From: CANLBN01 sp050633825
GTDB lineage: Bacteria; Pseudomonadota; Gammaproteobacteria; Pseudomonadales; Cellvibrionaceae
NCBI GenBank assembly: GCA_050633825.1
Contig: JBOEHG010000013.1
Coordinates: 1-64,000, forward strand
Length of the DNA stretch: 64,000 bases
Reading direction: 5' to 3'
Part shown: in pieces, positions 25,324-34,818 of the stretch
Layout: every line of letters starts with the position of its first letter
Position numbering within the stretch: position 1 is the stretch's first letter
Program-made: the position numbers and the translations under genes
Notes under the pieces: generated by a model
Databases searched by the model: none
What the model was told of the DNA's origin: nothing
The model's input: only the letters and a program-made list of their open reading frames with translations

Positions 25324-26163
25324 TTATTCACGTCTGGTAAGTTCTTTTTCTAAAGCTGTTGTGACGCCTTTCCATATTGTTTGCCAACAACAACGATGAT
25401 CAAATTCTGAATAATACAGTTGTTTTGATCCTCTGTCGGTTTTCACCGTGCGTTTTAAAATACTCTCGGGTATAACCTTGTCTTTTCCTGCAATTAAATG
25501 CCAACGTATTATCTTTTCAGGCAAGGGGAAGTATTTTATCGGGTTTAGGGACCGCTCTAACGGTAAATAGCCAAAATGTTGGGTCCAAGCGTTATGGTCT
25601 AGGTTAGCTGCCAGAGTAACGATAGCAACAATATCGCTCCTCGTTGAAGCCAATAAGCTTGCAAGTGTGCCACCACCACTATGGCCGATAATAACGTATT
25701 CCTTAATATTGTCATTTAACAGTTTGTACTGGTTTAGCCCTTCATTCAATATATTAACAATGTCCTGTGAATAGCGTGCTGATGTCCATAATTCAGTGGT
25801 GCAATTTGCTGGCATTTTCCCCCAGCCATAGCAAGGGCGGGCTATATATAAACTTGGATATTCCAGTTGTTTGAGTAAAGGCAAAACAATGGATCTTTTT
25901 GTGTTAGGGTCAGATGCTGGCCAATAACCCTTTTCCCATGGAGAGCCATCGCCTTCGAGATAAACATAAACTCGCTCTTGTTTACTTGTTGAATCATTGT
26001 CGTAAGCAATTAGGTTGATCTTGTTTGTAGTTAAAATTAATTGATTTAGGTCGGATGCGAGCGCTTGTTGCTGTAGTTTTTCAGCAGGCGAAGAGCAGCC
26101 AGCAAATAAAATAAATAGAGTGTAATACAGTGTAATAAACAATCGGCTAATTGTGATAGACAA
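25324..26163 (-). CDS. Alpha/beta-hydrolase lipoprotein
   Basis: Protein of 279 residues. The signal peptide ends in FAGC with lipidation Cys23. The hydrolase core has a nucleophile elbow GHSGGG and a C-terminal His in EFDHRCC. It would sit in the periplasm on a membrane. It converges on the kinase gene and is divergent from the caspase lipoprotein gene, with 65 bases between starts. The substrate is unknown. It might be an esterase acting on envelope lipids; nothing shows a direct T6SS role. Confidence 0.8.
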   Translation of the reverse strand: MSITISRLFITLYYTLFILFAGCSSPAEKLQQQALASDLNQLILTTNKINLIAYDNDSTSKQERVYVYLEGDGSPWEKGYWPASDPNTKRSIVLPLLKQLEYPSLYIARPCYGWGKMPANCTTELWTSARYSQDIVNILNEGLNQYKLLNDNIKEYVIIGHSGGGTLASLLASTRSDIVAIVTLAANLDHNAWTQHFGYLPLERSLNPIKYFPLPEKIIRWHLIAGKDKVIPESILKRTVKTDRGSKQLYYSEFDHRCCWQTIWKGVTTALEKELTRRE

Positions 26164-26228
26164 ACTATTTTTCCTCGTTAATATACGTTTATAATGATTT
26201 TTAAAATTTATTAATAGGGATTACGTCT

Positions 26229-28040
26229 ATGTGGCTACCGGCTATTAGGGATGCTTCAGCTACCATTTTGGGACAGCTAACAGATAAAGCGCATGGCGCT
26301 CGGTTGCTGGCCTTGTCATCAGTATTATTGCTAACTGCCTGCAATACAACCCCTGTCGCTGATTCAAAATTACCTGCCAATGCAGTTGAGACGGCGGACC
26401 TTTATGTGGTGGATTGTCTGCTACCGGGACAGATAAGGCGCTTGGGTGCGATGACTTACTTGGCGCCAAGGAGACCTATTAGAACGACAGCTGTTGATTG
26501 TCGCATTCGTGGCGGCGAATATGTTGCCTATGATCGCGCTGATTATCGTTCAGCACTAAAAGTCTGGTTGCCAATGGCTCAGGATGGTGATGCGGAAGCG
26601 CAAACCTATGTTGGAGAGATCTTTGAAAAAGGCATAGGTCAAACGCCAGATTATGCATCTGCTTTTACATGGTATAGCAAAGCGGCCGAGCAAGGTTTTG
26701 TTCGTGGACAGATCAACCTGGGTTACCTTTATGAAAAAGGTTTAGGTGTAAAGCCGGATGTTGCCAAAGCACTGAATTGGTATCGCAAGGCATCGGGTTT
26801 AAGTGATGACCAATTGGTATATGAGTCGGATGCCAATCAGGCACTAGGTGAATTGAGGGCAGAGTTGACTGAAAAAGTCACCGTTGCTGAACAACAAGCG
26901 GATGTGCTTAAAGGCCAGATAGATACTTTACGTAGTCAACGCAAAAAACTTATTGCTAAGCAAGGTGCTTTGCGTAATCAGCTACAGCAGCAGTCTAATG
27001 AGGAGCAAAAGCAACAATTGGATGCGGCCAATACAGAATTGGCCTTGGCGAAGCGCGAAATTGATATCTTATCTCAACTGTATAATCGTGCTGATGAAGA
27101 GCGAGAACAGTTAAAAACTGAATTAGATACCTTGCCTAAGTTAGCGTTTCGTAATGTACCGCCTCCTGCTGTATTGGAGCCTTTGAAGTTAGATGACTCA
27201 TCTCCCAGAACATTCGATAATATTAACTTTGGTCGTTATTTTGCGTTAATCATTGGTAATCAAGATTACTTATATATGGAAGATTTACGTTCACCATTGC
27301 AAGATGCTGAGCGTTTGCAGGATATTTTGGAAAGCAAATATGGTTTTAGTACAATCTTGTTGCCGGATGCGAGTGAGAAAAATATATTAAATGCATTGAA
27401 TGATCTCTATGAGCAAATTGGGCCGAACGATAACCTTTTGATTTATTATGCTGGTCATGGCAATTTAACTCAAAGTCCTAATAGTCAACGCCAAAGAGGT
27501 TATTGGTTACCGGTTGATGCTCAGACAGATCGTTTTACTAATTGGATTAGTAATACTGTTATCAGTGATCACCTTGATCGCTTGAAGGCGCGTTCAGTTT
27601 TGGTTGTAGCTGACTCGTGTTATGCCGGTAATATGGCATCTGATAAAAGCCCATTCCTCCTAGGGAGTGTAAATACTAAGTTAACCGATCAGTCGATAAA
27701 AACGGGTTTAAGTCGACGTTCGCGCTTAGTTATTTCTTCTGGCGGTGTGAAACCCGTTTTGGATGGCATTGGCGGACAACATTCCATGTTTGCTGGTTCT
27801 TTGATTGATATTTTAGATGGGAATAATCAGGTACTTCGTGACAATATGCTATTTGCCCGATTGACCGTTAATATTAGACGCCGTAATCAAATACAAGAGG
27901 TCATCCACGCGCCTGAAATGCGGCCTATACGTGCTGCAGGTCATGGCGGCGGTGATTTTTATTTTGTGCCTAAATCTGTACAGGTTAGTACTGGGCTGGC
28001 AGAATCACTTTTTGCAACTCTAGATAAAGAGTCTAAATAA
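26229..28040 (+). CDS. Lipoprotein with Sel1 repeats and caspase-like peptidase (C14)
   Basis: Protein of 603 residues. A lipobox LTAC puts lipidation at Cys38 after an unusually long, charged signal region. Two Sel1 repeats (about 119-190; EIFEKGIGQTPDYASAFTWY and YLYEKGLGVKPDVAKALNWY) are followed by a coiled coil (about 205-300). The caspase-like domain (about 335-590) has a His410 (YYAGHG) and Cys464 (DSCYAG) dyad, so it should be active. Bacterial orthocaspases cleave after Arg/Lys or small residues and act in regulation or cell death. A lipoprotein form next to T6SS signalling genes is unusual. A target is not evident. Confidence 0.92.
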   Translation: MWLPAIRDASATILGQLTDKAHGARLLALSSVLLLTACNTTPVADSKLPANAVETADLYVVDCLLPGQIRRLGAMTYLAPRRPIRTTAVDCRIRGGEYVAYDRADYRSALKVWLPMAQDGDAEAQTYVGEIFEKGIGQTPDYASAFTWYSKAAEQGFVRGQINLGYLYEKGLGVKPDVAKALNWYRKASGLSDDQLVYESDANQALGELRAELTEKVTVAEQQADVLKGQIDTLRSQRKKLIAKQGALRNQLQQQSNEEQKQQLDAANTELALAKREIDILSQLYNRADEEREQLKTELDTLPKLAFRNVPPPAVLEPLKLDDSSPRTFDNINFGRYFALIIGNQDYLYMEDLRSPLQDAERLQDILESKYGFSTILLPDASEKNILNALNDLYEQIGPNDNLLIYYAGHGNLTQSPNSQRQRGYWLPVDAQTDRFTNWISNTVISDHLDRLKARSVLVVADSCYAGNMASDKSPFLLGSVNTKLTDQSIKTGLSRRSRLVISSGGVKPVLDGIGGQHSMFAGSLIDILDGNNQVLRDNMLFARLTVNIRRRNQIQEVIHAPEMRPIRAAGHGGGDFYFVPKSVQVSTGLAESLFATLDKESK

Positions 28041-28059
28041 GTCTTGAAATTATAGTGTG

Positions 28060-28821
28060 TTAGGGGGCGTTTTTTATTGCTTTAATAAATCTCAGTTCCC
28101 ACCTCATATTTACTTTGTTATTGTCTTCGGTAAAGCCAAGAAATTCAGCTATGCCATCAATAACTTCGTCTTCTGAGGCTTGGTCTAAACCAAATAATAG
28201 TTGACAATAGTTGGCCATTTGCTTCTTGTTATTAAAAACCCAATAATATTCTTTTGAAAAATCCTCTGCTATGCTAAAACCACAGTTTTTTATTTGTGCG
28301 GTAGTATTGCAGTTAAAATAGTCACCCTTGTGACCAATAGAATTATAGCTGTTAACAAACTTGTCTAAGAAAGTAGCCGTTTTACTATTGTAATTAACAT
28401 CTGCAATAACAGCATTCCCTTTTGTTTTTAATATACGATACATATCGGTAAAAACTGCGCTTTTATTGTTTGTGTGATGTAGTCCGGCAATACTGATGAT
28501 GTTATCGATAGTGTTGTTCTTTATAGGAATACTCTGTTCGTCAGTTAATATTACATAATGATCAGTCTGTGTCTTGCTAAGTTTGGCAAAGTTTATGGAT
28601 GTTTCGATATGATAAATATCATTCTCTGAAGGGATGAAGTCAGAAAGATAACCTCCACCAGAAGGAATGTCGACAATGATATTGTTATCTTTTATATTGG
28701 CAAGTTTTACAGCAATATCAAATTCATTACGACGAGTTTCAGGCCATGTGGTCATTGCCTGATGATAAGACTTTGCTCTAATATCAAATATTGAGTTGTA
28801 GGGTGGCTTTATCTCAAACAT
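28060..28821 (-). CDS. SAM-dependent methyltransferase
   Basis: Class I methyltransferase of 253 residues. Motif I is IVDIPSGGGYLSD (about 48-60). IPIKNNTIDNIISIAGLHH is the motif II/III region and MYRILKTKGNAVIADV the post-motif strand. It overlaps the upstream ligase gene by 8 bases and is the last gene of a three-gene cassette with the ligase and glycosyltransferase. Its acceptor is probably a small molecule or lipid intermediate made by that cassette (inference). Confidence 0.85.
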   Translation of the reverse strand: MFEIKPPYNSIFDIRAKSYHQAMTTWPETRRNEFDIAVKLANIKDNNIIVDIPSGGGYLSDFIPSENDIYHIETSINFAKLSKTQTDHYVILTDEQSIPIKNNTIDNIISIAGLHHTNNKSAVFTDMYRILKTKGNAVIADVNYNSKTATFLDKFVNSYNSIGHKGDYFNCNTTAQIKNCGFSIAEDFSKEYYWVFNNKKQMANYCQLLFGLDQASEDEVIDGIAEFLGFTEDNNKVNMRWELRFIKAIKNAP

Positions 28822-30190
28822 GGTTTTCTATTTCTGAAATAAATTCTTCATATTTCCCAGTGTCTGCTCTTGATATTTTATCGGTTTTTTCGATGGTGAT
28901 TGAAAAGTTATATCCCATTGATTCGTTAATGATGTTTTTTATTTTGTGTTCTTTCCCTAAGGGTATTGTTAACTTTGTTGCTACCTTCAATGTTATAGAC
29001 TGAAGATCTTTTTGGATTAATTGGAATTGTGCATTAGGTAATTCGTCCATTATTTTCATGGGGTTATATGATGGCCAATTTTTTTTGCCATCTGGATAAG
29101 AGACAATGTTTCTAGTCCGCCCTAAAATTTTTTCGATAACGGGAAGGTTTATACCACAATCACATGTTTTTCCGGGAATTGCATAATCACCTATTTCATA
29201 TCGGATTAACGGCATAGCATAATTTTGCAGAGGGGTTATGATGACTCGTCCCATTTCGCCAGGTTGGCAAGGTTGGTCTTGATCATTAAGGATTTCGACA
29301 ATGGTTGTTTCTGCTTGTATATGGTAATGGTTGTGCTTAGGACATTGTAATGCAATATATCCCGCTTCTTGTGAGCTGTAGATATCAGCAGGCTTACAGC
29401 CGAAGCTCTCTTTTGCTAATTGATGCAGCCCTGGGGTAAGGTTCTCGCCAATGGTGGAAATATGTTGCAATGAAAGCGGGTTGTGACTTTGACGATTTAT
29501 TTCCGATAGTGCTTTTAATAAAGAAGGGTAGGTGAGTAAGTAGCCGGGTTTATTGTTAACTAACCACTGATATTGTTCTTCAACATCAACAGAGCTATTC
29601 AGGCTGATTGATGGTGCTGTGTTATAGAGAGTGGCTGTTGCAGAGCCCCAATATTTGGATTTGAGCCCGGGTGACATTCCCTTGTTTTTACCCATGTACT
29701 TAATAACAGCTAAGACTTCATCGAAATTTCTCTTATGCCACAGATGGTCACGTATAGTGATCGCTTTCCAAAACCATTGCGCTTTTTCACTGGTCAGTAC
29801 TTCAATTGGACGTCCCGTTGAACCCGATGTTCTTAGCTTATATGTTTTTCCGTGAGATGCTGTTAAATCACTAGTTGAGTGTAAGGATTCTGCATGTTTT
29901 TGTACGTCAGAACGTGACAATATGGGTAGTTGTTGCCATTCATCTAGGTTTGAGATGATTGGGTATTCTCTATCTTTATAAAATTGAGTGTTACTTGTTG
30001 CGTGTGATAATAAATCTCGAGCTTTTTCAAGTTGTAGGCTAGCTAATTTACTCGGTGGCCATGACTGTGTTTGTGAAAATTGAAATTGTAATGCAGATAA
30101 AAGCATTCGTGGCTGATTGGGTAGATCTAGCCAGTCAATAGTGTTATTCATGATTGGTTTTAAGTAACTGAGCGCAGATATTAGAGACAT
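28814..30190 (-). CDS. PaaK/CapK-like adenylate-forming ligase
   Basis: Protein of 458 residues of the phenylacetate-CoA ligase superfamily. The AMP-binding loop LRTSGSTGRPIEV is at about 106-118. YSSQEAGYIALQCP and RYEIGDYA are the central motifs, and KILGRTRN the hinge. It would activate a carboxylate as acyl-AMP. CapK-type relatives act in polysaccharide or secondary-metabolite loci. The gene overlaps the glycosyltransferase by 47 bases from this start, or by 8 bases from the internal ATG at 30151. Neither start has a clear ribosome site. Confidence 0.85.
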   Translation of the reverse strand: MSLISALSYLKPIMNNTIDWLDLPNQPRMLLSALQFQFSQTQSWPPSKLASLQLEKARDLLSHATSNTQFYKDREYPIISNLDEWQQLPILSRSDVQKHAESLHSTSDLTASHGKTYKLRTSGSTGRPIEVLTSEKAQWFWKAITIRDHLWHKRNFDEVLAVIKYMGKNKGMSPGLKSKYWGSATATLYNTAPSISLNSSVDVEEQYQWLVNNKPGYLLTYPSLLKALSEINRQSHNPLSLQHISTIGENLTPGLHQLAKESFGCKPADIYSSQEAGYIALQCPKHNHYHIQAETTIVEILNDQDQPCQPGEMGRVIITPLQNYAMPLIRYEIGDYAIPGKTCDCGINLPVIEKILGRTRNIVSYPDGKKNWPSYNPMKIMDELPNAQFQLIQKDLQSITLKVATKLTIPLGKEHKIKNIINESMGYNFSITIEKTDKISRADTGKYEEFISEIENHV

Positions 30191-31349
30191 GATTAATGCA
30201 TTTTTCTATACTCATATCTTTATAATCGTTAGCAAATTGATTGGCGTTTTCTTGGAATGATTTTTTTTCTAGTAATGTCTGTAATTTTTCTAATAATGAA
30301 TCTTTGTTTTCAGTATTGTTATTTGCTAATAAGCCGCAGCCTATAGCGGATACTTTTTTAGCGACTTCAAGTTGTTCGATATACTGAGGGATTAATAGTA
30401 AAGGTTTGCCTCCGAGTAATGAGTGAACAATAGTGTCATGGCCTGCGTGGCATATGCTGATAGAGCAGCCGTTAATTGCCTCATCAATAGAGTAAGGTAA
30501 GGTGCTAAATTCAATATTCTTTGATTGGTATTTTTTTAGTAATTCTTCCGAAATATTAGGTATATATATTTTTATTTCAGCTTTTGTACAGGCTAGGGCA
30601 TCAAGTAACGCAGGCAGTTTTTTATATGAAGGTTTTAAATATGCAAATATACGCGGGCTATCTGTCTTCCAAGTGGCGGGTATGCCAGTACTCTTATTAG
30701 TTAATGCGCCAACGTATTCTGCTCCCTCTCTATTCTTGTAACAGTCTAATTCAGAATAGGTTGTCAGTAATTGCCTGACATTTTTAAATATGTCGAAGAT
30801 TTTTTCTATAGGTGTTAAGCCTTCTCTGGATAGAGCATGATTAATAGTGTTGAGTACAGTTATATCTGACTTTAGTCGTTGCTCTTTGCTTATTTGCTGT
30901 GTCGTAGAAAAGCATGGCATGGGAGATTCGTCTGGATGGATGAAAAAACCTGTTCCCAATTCTATTTTAGGTATGTTGAATGTTTGGCTTGCGAGTAAAG
31001 CCGTAGGTGAATAATCATAAATAATGAGATCTGGGCTTATCATCTCTAATAGTGATTTCCAAGCTTTAATTAGATAGCTGAGTGTCTGTTCATCAGCATA
31101 GCCATTACACAACAGTATTTCAGAAAATGTTAAAGGGTTTCTTGATGTTGAAGTTTGTTGATGGTGCAGCGGTGCTTGGAAAAATTGATAAGGCGTATGT
31201 GTACCAAAAACCTTTTGTGCTAAATGAAGTTCTCTGAAAATGAAAATAACTTCATGTCCACGTTGATGAAGTTCGCCGGCTAATCCCGCAAGGCGAGAAA
31301 GGTGGCCTAGGTTGCCACCTAATTCCCATGTGCAAACAATACGGGCCAT
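30144..31349 (-). CDS. Glycosyltransferase, UGT/MGT-like (GT-B)
   Basis: Protein of 401 residues. The N terminus TWELGGNLGHLSRLAGLA is the acceptor-side start of MGT-type GT-B enzymes. The C-terminal donor site CHAGHDTIVHSLLGGKPLLLIPQYIEQL (within about 305-335) carries the His/Gly pattern used to bind a nucleotide sugar. It would transfer a sugar to a small molecule or lipid. It heads the operon with the ligase and methyltransferase. The product of the cassette is unknown. Confidence 0.88.
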   Translation of the reverse strand: MARIVCTWELGGNLGHLSRLAGLAGELHQRGHEVIFIFRELHLAQKVFGTHTPYQFFQAPLHHQQTSTSRNPLTFSEILLCNGYADEQTLSYLIKAWKSLLEMISPDLIIYDYSPTALLASQTFNIPKIELGTGFFIHPDESPMPCFSTTQQISKEQRLKSDITVLNTINHALSREGLTPIEKIFDIFKNVRQLLTTYSELDCYKNREGAEYVGALTNKSTGIPATWKTDSPRIFAYLKPSYKKLPALLDALACTKAEIKIYIPNISEELLKKYQSKNIEFSTLPYSIDEAINGCSISICHAGHDTIVHSLLGGKPLLLIPQYIEQLEVAKKVSAIGCGLLANNNTENKDSLLEKLQTLLEKKSFQENANQFANDYKDMSIEKCINHVSNICAQLLKTNHE

Positions 31350-31390
31350 TTATATGGCCCGTAAGTAATGGGGTGAGAGCTTGGTTTTAA

Positions 31391-33220
31391 TTAGAATTCC
31401 CATCGGGCTCCTAAGCTAACATCATACAAATCTAAGTCATCACGTGATAAATCGACTTCATATAGTATATATGTAGAAAAGCCACCTTTAAATACAGCAC
31501 TTAAGCCTAAACCTGCATTAAAGTAGCTGTTATCAATGTCGTCAGTATCGATACTAAAGTTTGTCTTGGTTGGGTCTCCAATAAAGCTTGCGGATACTTG
31601 TCTGCCATCATCTTCATATTGACGTTCCCAGTCGAGTGATATTTGAGGAGATATGACGGCTGCTGCAGTATTAATTGTCCAGCCAAGCTCTATACCAAGG
31701 TTGGTAGTGAGCGATTCTAAATCTTGCTCAGCTACATCAAGCAAGACACCGCTTGAGCCTGAAGAGGTTTCTTCAAATCCATCAATGCTTGCATCGATAT
31801 AATTTAAAGAGCCATACATATGCACAAAATAATTTGAGCGTCGGAAATAATAGCCAGAATTTAAAGCAATACTAATTTCATTACCACTCGTATCGCCATC
31901 GGCTACTTGTGATGAGGTGCCAATAGTAATATTCCGCTCTGTTTCATAATCACTATCACCGAAACTAATAATTCCATCAATATAGTAAATGTCTTTGTAA
32001 TAGTAGCTACTAAATAGACCTAGGCTTATCCCTGATAGTTTGGTTTCACCTTCATCGCCATCAATATCTGCAGATGAGCTGGTATAGCCTAGAGCGCCGC
32101 CAACGACGATTTTGTCATTGATTTGATAATCAACACCAGCAAAAAACGAATTTACATCAAAATCGAAATCAGAACTTTCATTGTTGGCATCATGATCACC
32201 AGCCTGAATAGATCCACCAAAAAATGTGCCCCATTTACTATGAAGTTCGCCGTCGCCGGCACCAGCGCCAAAAAGTTTACCCAGTTGATTTCCGGATAAT
32301 TGTTGGCCGTCAATGTTCAACTGCAAGCCAGATATATCTATGCCTCTAAGCCCCTGTCTAATACGGCGCAATTGCTTTGATAAGTTTTGTGTTTGAGCTC
32401 TCATTCCTTGCAATGATAGTGTACCCATCGCTGCCAGCTTTTCTGGGCTGAGGCTGTCAAGATCTCTGACCAGTGTTGTACTTGTTTCTAATGTGGCGCA
32501 GGCGGCTTGTAGTTCATCTTCTGCACGACCTTTTGTCAGGCTTTCAGTTTCTTCAGGCGTCGATTCACAAACTTCGTCTAGGACAGTTGCAACTGATAAT
32601 TGTTTTTCATTGAGCCCAGGTGTTTCTGATAAAGAACCTGTTGTTGGTATGTTGGTAGGAGGAGTGCCGCCCTCACCACCTTCTCCGCCATCATTGTCAA
32701 GAATATCAATAATAGCTGAGTCACTGTTTATAAAACCACCATAAAATGAGCAATTGTGAGTTACATTGGTTGCAGTGATAATGAAATCTTCGGTATCTTC
32801 ACTTAGGTTATCATCAATAATTGCAATAGAAATATCATCTTTAGTAGCCCCTCCGCCTTCTCCACCATCGCCAGCATCATATTCAACAGTAAAATCTGTA
32901 TCAGTTATGGTGAAGTCTGTCCCTTCAGTTGCAGTACTATCACCAGATATCGCCGAGACTGTTCCCGATATTGTACAGTTGCTAAAAGGTCGTGTTTCTA
33001 GGTTATCAAAAGTAAGGCCAAAAGTTACAGCTGTATTACCGATACCTTCTGAAACGCTTCTACTGCCGCCAATCGTAAGGTTTGCAGCATTTGCTATACC
33101 TGGTGCACCCACAATAATCATGGTGGCAACAGCTGCAGATAATTTTGTTTTTCTTGTTTGTAATTTTTTTGGTGTCGATTCTTTTTTAAATAAAGAGTGT
33201 TTGGGATAAAAATCCAACAT
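31391..33220 (-). CDS. Autotransporter-like outer-membrane protein with Calx-beta domain
   Basis: Protein of 609 residues. An extended signal region ends in ANA (about 44-46). A Calx-beta-type domain follows (about 50-175; DLSEDTEDF-like calcium-binding pattern near NLSEDTEDFIITA). Glycine/glutamate-rich linkers (GGEGGEGG) and a helical segment come next, then an autotransporter-type barrel (about 330-609) ending in ARWEF with the terminal Phe expected for barrel assembly. The barrel is paralogous to that of 20076-21323. AGGAG before the ATG supports the start. It is probably a surface protein. Confidence 0.87.
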   Translation of the reverse strand: MLDFYPKHSLFKKESTPKKLQTRKTKLSAAVATMIIVGAPGIANAANLTIGGSRSVSEGIGNTAVTFGLTFDNLETRPFSNCTISGTVSAISGDSTATEGTDFTITDTDFTVEYDAGDGGEGGGATKDDISIAIIDDNLSEDTEDFIITATNVTHNCSFYGGFINSDSAIIDILDNDGGEGGEGGTPPTNIPTTGSLSETPGLNEKQLSVATVLDEVCESTPEETESLTKGRAEDELQAACATLETSTTLVRDLDSLSPEKLAAMGTLSLQGMRAQTQNLSKQLRRIRQGLRGIDISGLQLNIDGQQLSGNQLGKLFGAGAGDGELHSKWGTFFGGSIQAGDHDANNESSDFDFDVNSFFAGVDYQINDKIVVGGALGYTSSSADIDGDEGETKLSGISLGLFSSYYYKDIYYIDGIISFGDSDYETERNITIGTSSQVADGDTSGNEISIALNSGYYFRRSNYFVHMYGSLNYIDASIDGFEETSSGSSGVLLDVAEQDLESLTTNLGIELGWTINTAAAVISPQISLDWERQYEDDGRQVSASFIGDPTKTNFSIDTDDIDNSYFNAGLGLSAVFKGGFSTYILYEVDLSRDDLDLYDVSLGARWEF

Positions 33221-33346
33221 AATAATCTCCTAGTAAACTATGTCATCCAATTTCCTTGACATAGCGAATGGTCTTTGAAAAGTGTATAAGTGTTAGTTTT
33301 TGCTTAAAGTTTTCTGTATTGTTTTACTTGGCCTCCTCTTTTTAAT

Positions 33347-34072
33347 TCATCCAACACTAATGATAATGCTGCTCAAATTATCGGGAGCATGACTTGATAA
33401 TGCATCATCGAGAAAAGATTGGTTTATTTCCCCAATGTTGTTTTGAGCTATACGCGAGTTAATATCCTCATCGGTAAAGATTTTGTTGATGCCATCACTG
33501 CATAGCAAGAAGCGGTCTCCTTCATAAATATAACCACTAACATAGTCGACATGAGGTGGTTCGTTATCTATCCCTATAGCATGCACTAGAGTATTCTCTG
33601 CTCGTATTTTTTCTTCATCCGATAATGTTTCAGGCGAGCCACCCTCTGCAAGCATAGCTTCAGCTTCGGTATGGTCATTAGTTAATGCATTCAGTGTGTT
33701 GTCTCTTAGTAAATAGCAGCGGCTATCACCGGACCAAAAGCAATGAAAATTATCTGCTTCTAAGGCTAAAACGACAATTGTTGATCCGATTAATGGTTTA
33801 CCTGCCATTTGTTGTGAGTGCTCAAATATCGATAAATGAGCATTGGTAATAATTTGCCTTATTCTTTCGACAAGGTAATTACCTTTATATTTATCGCAAG
33901 CTCGTGAAAGGTGATCGATTAAGCATTGGCTCGCGTAGTCGCCTGCTTCATGTCCACCCATGCCATCGGCAACTGCCCATAGTCCTGCGTCAGCATAACT
34001 TAGGATGGCATCTTCATTAGTGGTGCGAACACTACCTACATGGCAGATCGCATGATGTTGAATCGTGGACAT
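33347..34072 (-). CDS. pppA: PP2C-family Ser/Thr phosphatase (PppA-like)
   Basis: Protein of 241 residues. The metal-binding motifs of PP2C are present: VADGMGGHEAGDYAS (about 34-48), SGDSRCYLL and LLCSDGI. In T6SS loci PppA reverses PpkA phosphorylation and switches secretion off. It lies two bases after tagF in the core minus-strand operon. It is the only phosphatase seen here and would have to oppose both kinases of the window. Confidence 0.93.
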   Translation of the reverse strand: MSTIQHHAICHVGSVRTTNEDAILSYADAGLWAVADGMGGHEAGDYASQCLIDHLSRACDKYKGNYLVERIRQIITNAHLSIFEHSQQMAGKPLIGSTIVVLALEADNFHCFWSGDSRCYLLRDNTLNALTNDHTEAEAMLAEGGSPETLSDEEKIRAENTLVHAIGIDNEPPHVDYVSGYIYEGDRFLLCSDGINKIFTDEDINSRIAQNNIGEINQSFLDDALSSHAPDNLSSIIISVG

Positions 34073-34074
34073 TA

Positions 34075-34818
34075 TTAAGCTACTTCCATTTCTTTATTGT
34101 CGATAATCATTTCTTCAGACCAGCCCCATTTTTGCCAGTCTCCATCAAGCATCGCTGCGAATTGCCCCGGGTCGGGTAAATTAGTACTAATTGCTAAGCA
34201 GCTATCAACAGTCTCGGATCCTTTTGTCCACCATAAACTGTGATTGCCAAAACGTTGTTGGTAAGCTTTAGGGAGCAAGCTTAGTACAAGGTCATTTTTT
34301 GATTTTTCTGTTTGGCTAAATAATTGGTTACCTTTAAAGACATGCATCGATGCTTGTGTTGTGTATGCAGGTAAAGCCTCAAATTCAGGTATGGGCAAAG
34401 ACTCTAGTTCGCCAATCAGGTTGCTGTAAGTTGTTTCATCAGCTAGTGTCATTAATGCTACTTTTTCAGCTGTGTTATACCACTCATCTCCATGCAGATA
34501 TGCTGACCATATGTCATGATCACCTGTGTGTGCGATAGTGAGAGGGAAGTATCGGCCAACTTCATCGACGCTCGGGATAACAACACCAAGAATAGCTTTT
34601 TCATGGGCGACATTGGGCATGATGGCAAAATGCCAAATGGGGCTAATAATATAGCGCTGTAGCCAATCTTCCCCCAGTTGCTCATGACTAATGCTCATCG
34701 AAGACTGTAGCCATTTATGCCAGTATTCAATAAAAGACTCAGGTAAATGATGGCTAACAAAATCGGATTGTTGTGGTATTTTTCCGAATAAACCACATAG
34801 CTCTTGTTCTGTACTCAT
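34075..34818 (-). CDS. tagF: T6SS-associated protein TagF
   Basis: Protein of 247 residues with the TagF N-terminal pattern LCGLFGKIPQQSDFVSHHLP and the central PIWHFAIMP and VGRYFPLTI. TagF represses T6SS activity post-translationally in Pseudomonas aeruginosa and Agrobacterium. Its ATG overlaps the tssM stop by 4 bases. It is co-transcribed with pppA. Confidence 0.95.
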   Translation of the reverse strand: MSTEQELCGLFGKIPQQSDFVSHHLPESFIEYWHKWLQSSMSISHEQLGEDWLQRYIISPIWHFAIMPNVAHEKAILGVVIPSVDEVGRYFPLTIAHTGDHDIWSAYLHGDEWYNTAEKVALMTLADETTYSNLIGELESLPIPEFEALPAYTTQASMHVFKGNQLFSQTEKSKNDLVLSLLPKAYQQRFGNHSLWWTKGSETVDSCLAISTNLPDPGQFAAMLDGDWQKWGWSEEMIIDNKEMEVA

